Shown: positions 7,331 to 10,164 of the stretch, one piece after another
How positions within the stretch are numbered: the first letter of the stretch is position 1
Layout: each line of letters begins with the position of its first letter
Assembly: GCA_946479075.1 (NCBI GenBank)
Contig: CAMLDT010000128.1
Coordinates: 1-10,164, forward strand
Source: an uncultured Polaromonas sp.
Lineage (GTDB): Bacteria; Pseudomonadota; Gammaproteobacteria; Burkholderiales; Burkholderiaceae
Direction: 5' to 3'
Length of the DNA: 10,164 nucleotides
Program-made: the position numbers and the translations under genes
The notes under the pieces: generated by a model
The model's database searches: none
Seen by the model: only the letters and a program-made list of their open reading frames with translations
Told to the model about the DNA's origin: nothing

Positions 7331-7351
7331 GCGGACCCGGCGCCGGTCCGC
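7331..7351 (-). other. GC-rich hairpin between lemA and the M48 gene
   Basis: A perfect 7-bp inverted repeat, GCGGACC / GGTCCGC, with a 7-nt spacer that is itself GC-rich. It lies 28 bp before the M48 start. No U-tract follows on the minus strand, so it is not a standard terminator; it could shape translation or stability of the downstream message. Confidence 0.5.
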
Positions 7352-7412
7352 AGGCGCAGCAACCCCCTGGAGCGCCGCATGGCATCCGCCGTGACAAGCA
7401 TGGGAAACTTGT

Positions 7413-8012
7413 TCACATCTGGATGCGGATGCGCACGGCCTGGCGCTCAGCCGGGCTTTCAGTGGCTTGCAACATCGCCGAAGGCGCAAAGCCGAACAGG
7501 CGGGCAATCAGCACCGCGGGAAACTGTGCCTGCGCATTGTTGTAGTCGAGCACACAGTCGTTGTAGGCCTGGCGAGCAAAAGCCACCTTGTTCTCGGTGC
7601 TGGTGAGTTCTTCGCTGAGTTCGCGGATGGTTGCATCTGCCTTGAGCTCAGGGTAGGCCTCGGTCAACGCAAACAGCCGGTCCAGGCTGCCGCTCAGCGC
7701 CTGTTCGGCCACAGCCAGCGCCATGACTTCCGGGGCGTGGGTCGGGCGACTGCGCGCGGCATCGCTCGCCGAACGCGCCTGGTTGCGAGCCGCGATCACC
7801 GCCTCCAGGGTTTCCCGCTCATGCAAGAGGTATTTTTTTGCCGCCTCCACAAGGTTGGGGATCAGGTCATACCGGCGCTTGAGCTGCACGTCAATCTGGC
7901 CAAACGCATTGGCAATCAGGTTCTTCAGACGCACCAGCCGGTTGTAGGCACCGACGGCCCAGAACAGCAGCACGGCAAACAGGGCAATCAGGACCAGGGA
8001 CTGGGTGGACAT
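7413..8012 (-). CDS. lemA: LemA family protein
   Basis: Membrane-anchored helical protein of 199 aa. One N-terminal transmembrane helix (about 5-22) has a short outer tail and is followed by a long, mostly alpha-helical domain. The family signature is clear: YNRLVRLKN (23-31), NAFGQIDVQLKRRYDLIPNL (35-54), AYPELKAD (119-126), NDCVLDYN (151-158) and IARLFGF (169-175). The molecular function of LemA proteins is not settled; they are often encoded beside M48 peptidases or TPM-domain proteins and are thought to act in the envelope. The ATG at 8012 is preceded by AGGAG with a 10-nt spacer; the frame runs open to 8060 but the added Arg/Cys-rich residues would spoil the membrane anchor. It is the first gene after the rpoC terminator and probably shares a transcript with the protease. 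The lemA symbol is the family name, not proof of the original lemA function. Confidence 0.93.
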   Translation of the reverse strand: MSTQSLVLIALFAVLLFWAVGAYNRLVRLKNLIANAFGQIDVQLKRRYDLIPNLVEAAKKYLLHERETLEAVIAARNQARSASDAARSRPTHAPEVMALAVAEQALSGSLDRLFALTEAYPELKADATIRELSEELTSTENKVAFARQAYNDCVLDYNNAQAQFPAVLIARLFGFAPSAMLQATESPAERQAVRIRIQM

Positions 8013-8022
8013 GGAGGCTCTT

Positions 8023-8027
8023 CTCCT
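8023..8027 (-). promoter_or_regulatory. Ribosome binding site of lemA
   Basis: AGGAG on the minus strand, 10 nt before the ATG at 8012. It selects that start over an in-frame ATG at 8060, and it sits 3 nt away from the 16-bp palindrome. Confidence 0.6.
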
Positions 8028-8030
8028 AAA

Positions 8031-8046
8031 GCAGCACCGGTGCTGC
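8031..8046. repeat. 16-bp perfect palindrome in the lemA leader
   Basis: GCAGCACCGGTGCTGC is a perfect dyad with no spacer, immediately upstream of the lemA ribosome binding site. As DNA it could bind a dimeric regulator; as RNA it could fold into a 6-bp hairpin with a CCGG loop next to the Shine-Dalgarno. No known regulator site is recognised. Confidence 0.6.
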
Positions 8047-8097
8047 AAATGTATGGGCATGTCGGACGCACCGCGACTTTAGCGGACAAGCGCAGCA

Positions 8098-8107
8098 CCT
8101 GTACAGG
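8098..8107. repeat. 10-bp palindrome upstream of lemA
   Basis: CCTGTACAGG is a perfect palindrome in the rpoC-lemA gap, 86 bp before the lemA start. It is short enough to arise by chance; it is noted because a second dyad lies closer to the gene. Confidence 0.3.
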
Positions 8108-8160
8108 GTGCGGGAGGCTGCAGAGCACCGTCTTGCTTGCCGACCGGTCAAATTGTCCAT

Positions 8161-8199
8161 AAAAAACGCCCCGGGCCCTTTATTCAAGGGCGCGGGGCG
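8161..8199 (-). terminator. Rho-independent terminator of the rpoC transcript
   Basis: On the minus strand a 14-bp GC-rich stem (arms 8186-8199 and 8167-8180, one internal mismatch) with a 5-nt loop is followed at once by six U residues (8166-8161). It starts 32 bp after the rpoC stop, so it should end the rpoBC operon. A shorter T-run (8206-8210) on the other side gives weak bidirectional potential. Confidence 0.92.
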
Positions 8200-8230
8200 C
8201 TCTGCTTTTTATAGCACCAAAAAACGGCAC

Positions 8231-10164
8231 TTACTCGGTGGCAGCACCTTCGCTGGTCTGCTCGGGCAAGGCCCCCAGTTCGGCGGCTTCGGCCTCGGCA
8301 ATGGCGCGGCGCTCGGCGTCGTCCATCTGGTCCTTGGCTTTGCGTGCCTCATGGTAGGCCATGCCGGTACCTGCAGGAATCAGGCGGCCGACAATCACGT
8401 TTTCCTTCAGGCCACGCAACTCGTCGCGCTTGCCCATGATGGCAGCTTCGGTGAGCACGCGAGTGGTTTCCTGGAAGGAAGCCGCAGAAATGAACGAGTC
8501 GGTCGACAACGATGCCTTGGTGATACCCAGCAGCAGGTTGCTGAAGGTTGCAGGAATCTTGCCTTCGGCACGCAGGGCGTCGTTGGCATCCAGGATGACC
8601 GAGCGCTCGACCTGTTCGCCGGCGATGTAGCTCGAATCACCCACGCTTTCGACAACCACGCGGCGCAGCATCTGGCGAACAATCACTTCAATGTGCTTGT
8701 CGTTGATCTTCACGCCCTGCAGGCGGTAAACATCCTGCACTTCGTCGACGATGTAACGAGCCAGCTCTTCCATGCCCAGGAGACGCAGGATGTCTTGCGG
8801 GTCGGCCGGGCCGTCCACAATCGATTCGCCCTTGTTCACCACCTGGCCTTCGTGCACCAGGATGTTCTTTTCCTTGGGGACCAGGTCTTCCCAGACCTTG
8901 CCTTCGGGATCGGTGATCTGCAGGCGGATCTTGCCTTTGGTTTCCTTGCCGAAGGACACTGTGCCGGTCATTTCTGCCAGCGTGCCCTTGTCTTTCGGCG
9001 TACGGGCTTCGAACAACTCGGCCACACGCGGCAAACCGCCGGTAATGTCACGGGTTTTCTGACCTTCGACCGGGATACGCGCCAGCACTTCGCCGGGGCC
9101 CACGTCCTGGCCGTCACGCACCTGGACCAGCGCGCCGATCTGGAAGCCAATCGTCACCGAGTGATCGGTGCCGGGAATCTTGACTTCGTTGCCGGTCGCG
9201 TCGATGAGCTTGACCTGTGGGCGAACCACCTTGGTCACGCCGCGGCGCTTCGGATCAATCACCACCAGGGTGGACAGACCGGTCACCTCGTCGAGCTGCT
9301 TGGCCACCGTCACGCCTTCTTCCACATTCTCGAAGAGCACCTTGCCGGCGAACTCGGTAATGATGGGGCGGGTCAGTGGATCCCAGGTCGCCAGAATCGC
9401 GCCGGCCTTGATTTGCTGGTCGGCCTTGACGTTGAGCACGCCGCCGTAAGGCACCTTGTGGCGCTCACGCTCACGGCCATGCTCATCATGGATGATGATC
9501 TCGCCGGAGCGCGCGATCACAACCAGCTCGCCCTTGCTGTTGGTCACATAACGCATGGGGGCATTGAAGCCGATCACGCCGTTGGACTTGGCTTCCACAC
9601 TCGAAGCGATGGCCGCACGTGATGCAGCGCCGCCGATGTGGAACGTGCGCATGGTCAACTGCGTGCCCGGCTCACCAATCGACTGGGCCGCAATGATGCC
9701 GACCGCCTCGCCGATGTTGATGAGACCGCCACGACCCAGATCGCGACCGTAGCACTTCGAGCACAGGCCGAAACGCGTTTCGCAGGTCAGGGCCGTACGG
9801 ACCTTGACCTCGTCCACGCCGGCAGCTTCGAGGTCCTCAATGAGGTCCTCGTCCAGCATGACGCCGGCTTTCGCCAGCACCGCGCGGTTCTCGGGATGCA
9901 CGATATCTTCGACCGCCGTGCGGCCCAGGATACGGTCACGCAGCGATTCGATGACCTCACCGCCCTCGACAATGGCGCGCATCAGCGATCCGTCCTGCGT
10001 ACCGCAGTCTTCTTCCGTCACGACCAGGTCCTGCACCACGTCGCACAGGCGGCGTGTCAGGTAACCGGAGTTGGCGGTTTTCAGCGCCGTATCGGCCAGA
10101 CCTTTACGCGCACCGTGGGTGGAGATGAAGTACTCCAGCACGTTCAGGCCTTCGCGGAAGTTCG
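8231..10164 (-). CDS. rpoC: DNA-directed RNA polymerase subunit beta', C-terminal part
   Basis: The last 643 residues of RpoC; the gene runs off the right edge of the window, so about the first half is missing (family length about 1,400 aa). The visible part starts at [20 protein letters not shown], a segment next to the bridge helix. It holds the second zinc site, with cysteines at fragment positions 53 (EDCGTQDG), 127, 134 and 137 ([11 protein letters not shown]), spaced exactly as Cys814/888/895/898 in E. coli. The trigger-loop region follows ([20 protein letters not shown], about 155-174), then the beta'-specific insertion and the C-terminal domain with [20 protein letters not shown] and MAYHEARK. 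The protein ends in an acidic Ala/Glu-rich tail. It is the catalytic and DNA-clamp subunit of RNA polymerase, normally cotranscribed after rpoB. Reading frame and conservation are intact; nothing unusual seen. Confidence 0.98.
   Translation of the reverse strand, partial: NFREGLNVLEYFISTHGARKGLADTALKTANSGYLTRRLCDVVQDLVVTEEDCGTQDGSLMRAIVEGGEVIESLRDRILGRTAVEDIVHPENRAVLAKAGVMLDEDLIEDLEAAGVDEVKVRTALTCETRFGLCSKCYGRDLGRGGLINIGEAVGIIAAQSIGEPGTQLTMRTFHIGGAASRAAIASSVEAKSNGVIGFNAPMRYVTNSKGELVVIARSGEIIIHDEHGRERERHKVPYGGVLNVKADQQIKAGAILATWDPLTRPIITEFAGKVLFENVEEGVTVAKQLDEVTGLSTLVVIDPKRRGVTKVVRPQVKLIDATGNEVKIPGTDHSVTIGFQIGALVQVRDGQDVGPGEVLARIPVEGQKTRDITGGLPRVAELFEARTPKDKGTLAEMTGTVSFGKETKGKIRLQITDPEGKVWEDLVPKEKNILVHEGQVVNKGESIVDGPADPQDILRLLGMEELARYIVDEVQDVYRLQGVKINDKHIEVIVRQMLRRVVVESVGDSSYIAGEQVERSVILDANDALRAEGKIPATFSNLLLGITKASLSTDSFISAASFQETTRVLTEAAIMGKRDELRGLKENVIVGRLIPAGTGMAYHEARKAKDQMDDAERRAIAEAEAAELGALPEQTSEGAATE

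Noticed and set aside
7304..7507. A 68-residue N-terminal extension of the M48 protease from an ATG inside lemA.
   Set aside because: The added sequence is Arg/Cys-rich, overlaps the end of lemA by 95 bp, and precedes a typical M48 start; it looks non-coding.
5903..7606. A 567-codon open frame on the plus strand across fccA, the fccA leader, the M48 gene and part of lemA.
   Set aside because: It crosses three real genes and their intergenic gaps, has low-complexity Arg/His/Gln-rich sequence and shows no recognisable motif.
8094..8111. Possible LexA-like site (CTGTACAG core) in the lemA upstream region.
   Set aside because: The known LexA consensus has a longer spacer between CTGT and ACAG; here the halves abut, so only a short chance palindrome is supported.
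8108..9622. A 504-codon open frame on the plus strand opposite rpoC, starting before the terminator.
   Set aside because: It reads through the rpoC terminator hairpin and mirrors highly conserved rpoC codons; a codon-bias shadow is the simpler explanation.

Overview
This is a high-GC stretch of ordinary chromosome, most likely from a betaproteobacterium of the order Burkholderiales (Comamonadaceae-like, for example Polaromonas/Rhodoferax relatives). That placement is inferred from the RpoC protein sequence, the rsmB-DUF4390-ntrY gene order and the codon bias; the genus cannot be fixed by eye. All eight protein genes I can support lie on the minus strand, so transcription runs from high to low coordinates. 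I see no rRNA, tRNA, insertion sequence, phage gene or CRISPR array.

In transcription order the window holds: (1) the C-terminal part of rpoC (RNA polymerase beta' subunit, cut by the window edge), ending in a strong intrinsic terminator; (2) a lemA-family gene and an M48 membrane metallopeptidase gene, probably one transcript, with a 16-bp perfect palindrome just before lemA and a GC-rich hairpin between the two; (3) a two-gene fccA-fccB operon encoding a small monoheme cytochrome c and a Tat-exported flavoprotein of the flavocytochrome c sulfide dehydrogenase family, which together should oxidise sulfide in the periplasm; (4) a tight rsmB - DUF4390 - ntrY-like cluster encoding a 16S rRNA m5C967 methyltransferase, a secreted protein of unknown function, and a four-helix membrane sensor histidine kinase. 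The response regulator expected after ntrY would lie beyond position 1.

Functionally the genes fall into three blocks: the core transcription machinery, envelope proteolysis/quality control (LemA plus M48 protease), and periplasmic sulfur oxidation. The rsmB cluster is a further block in which a translation gene is joined to an envelope-sensing two-component system. No clearly undescribed system is visible. The items most worth a second look are the DUF4390 gene coupled to the NtrY-like kinase, the Tat signal with a lipobox on the FccB-like protein, and the 16-bp palindrome in the lemA leader.
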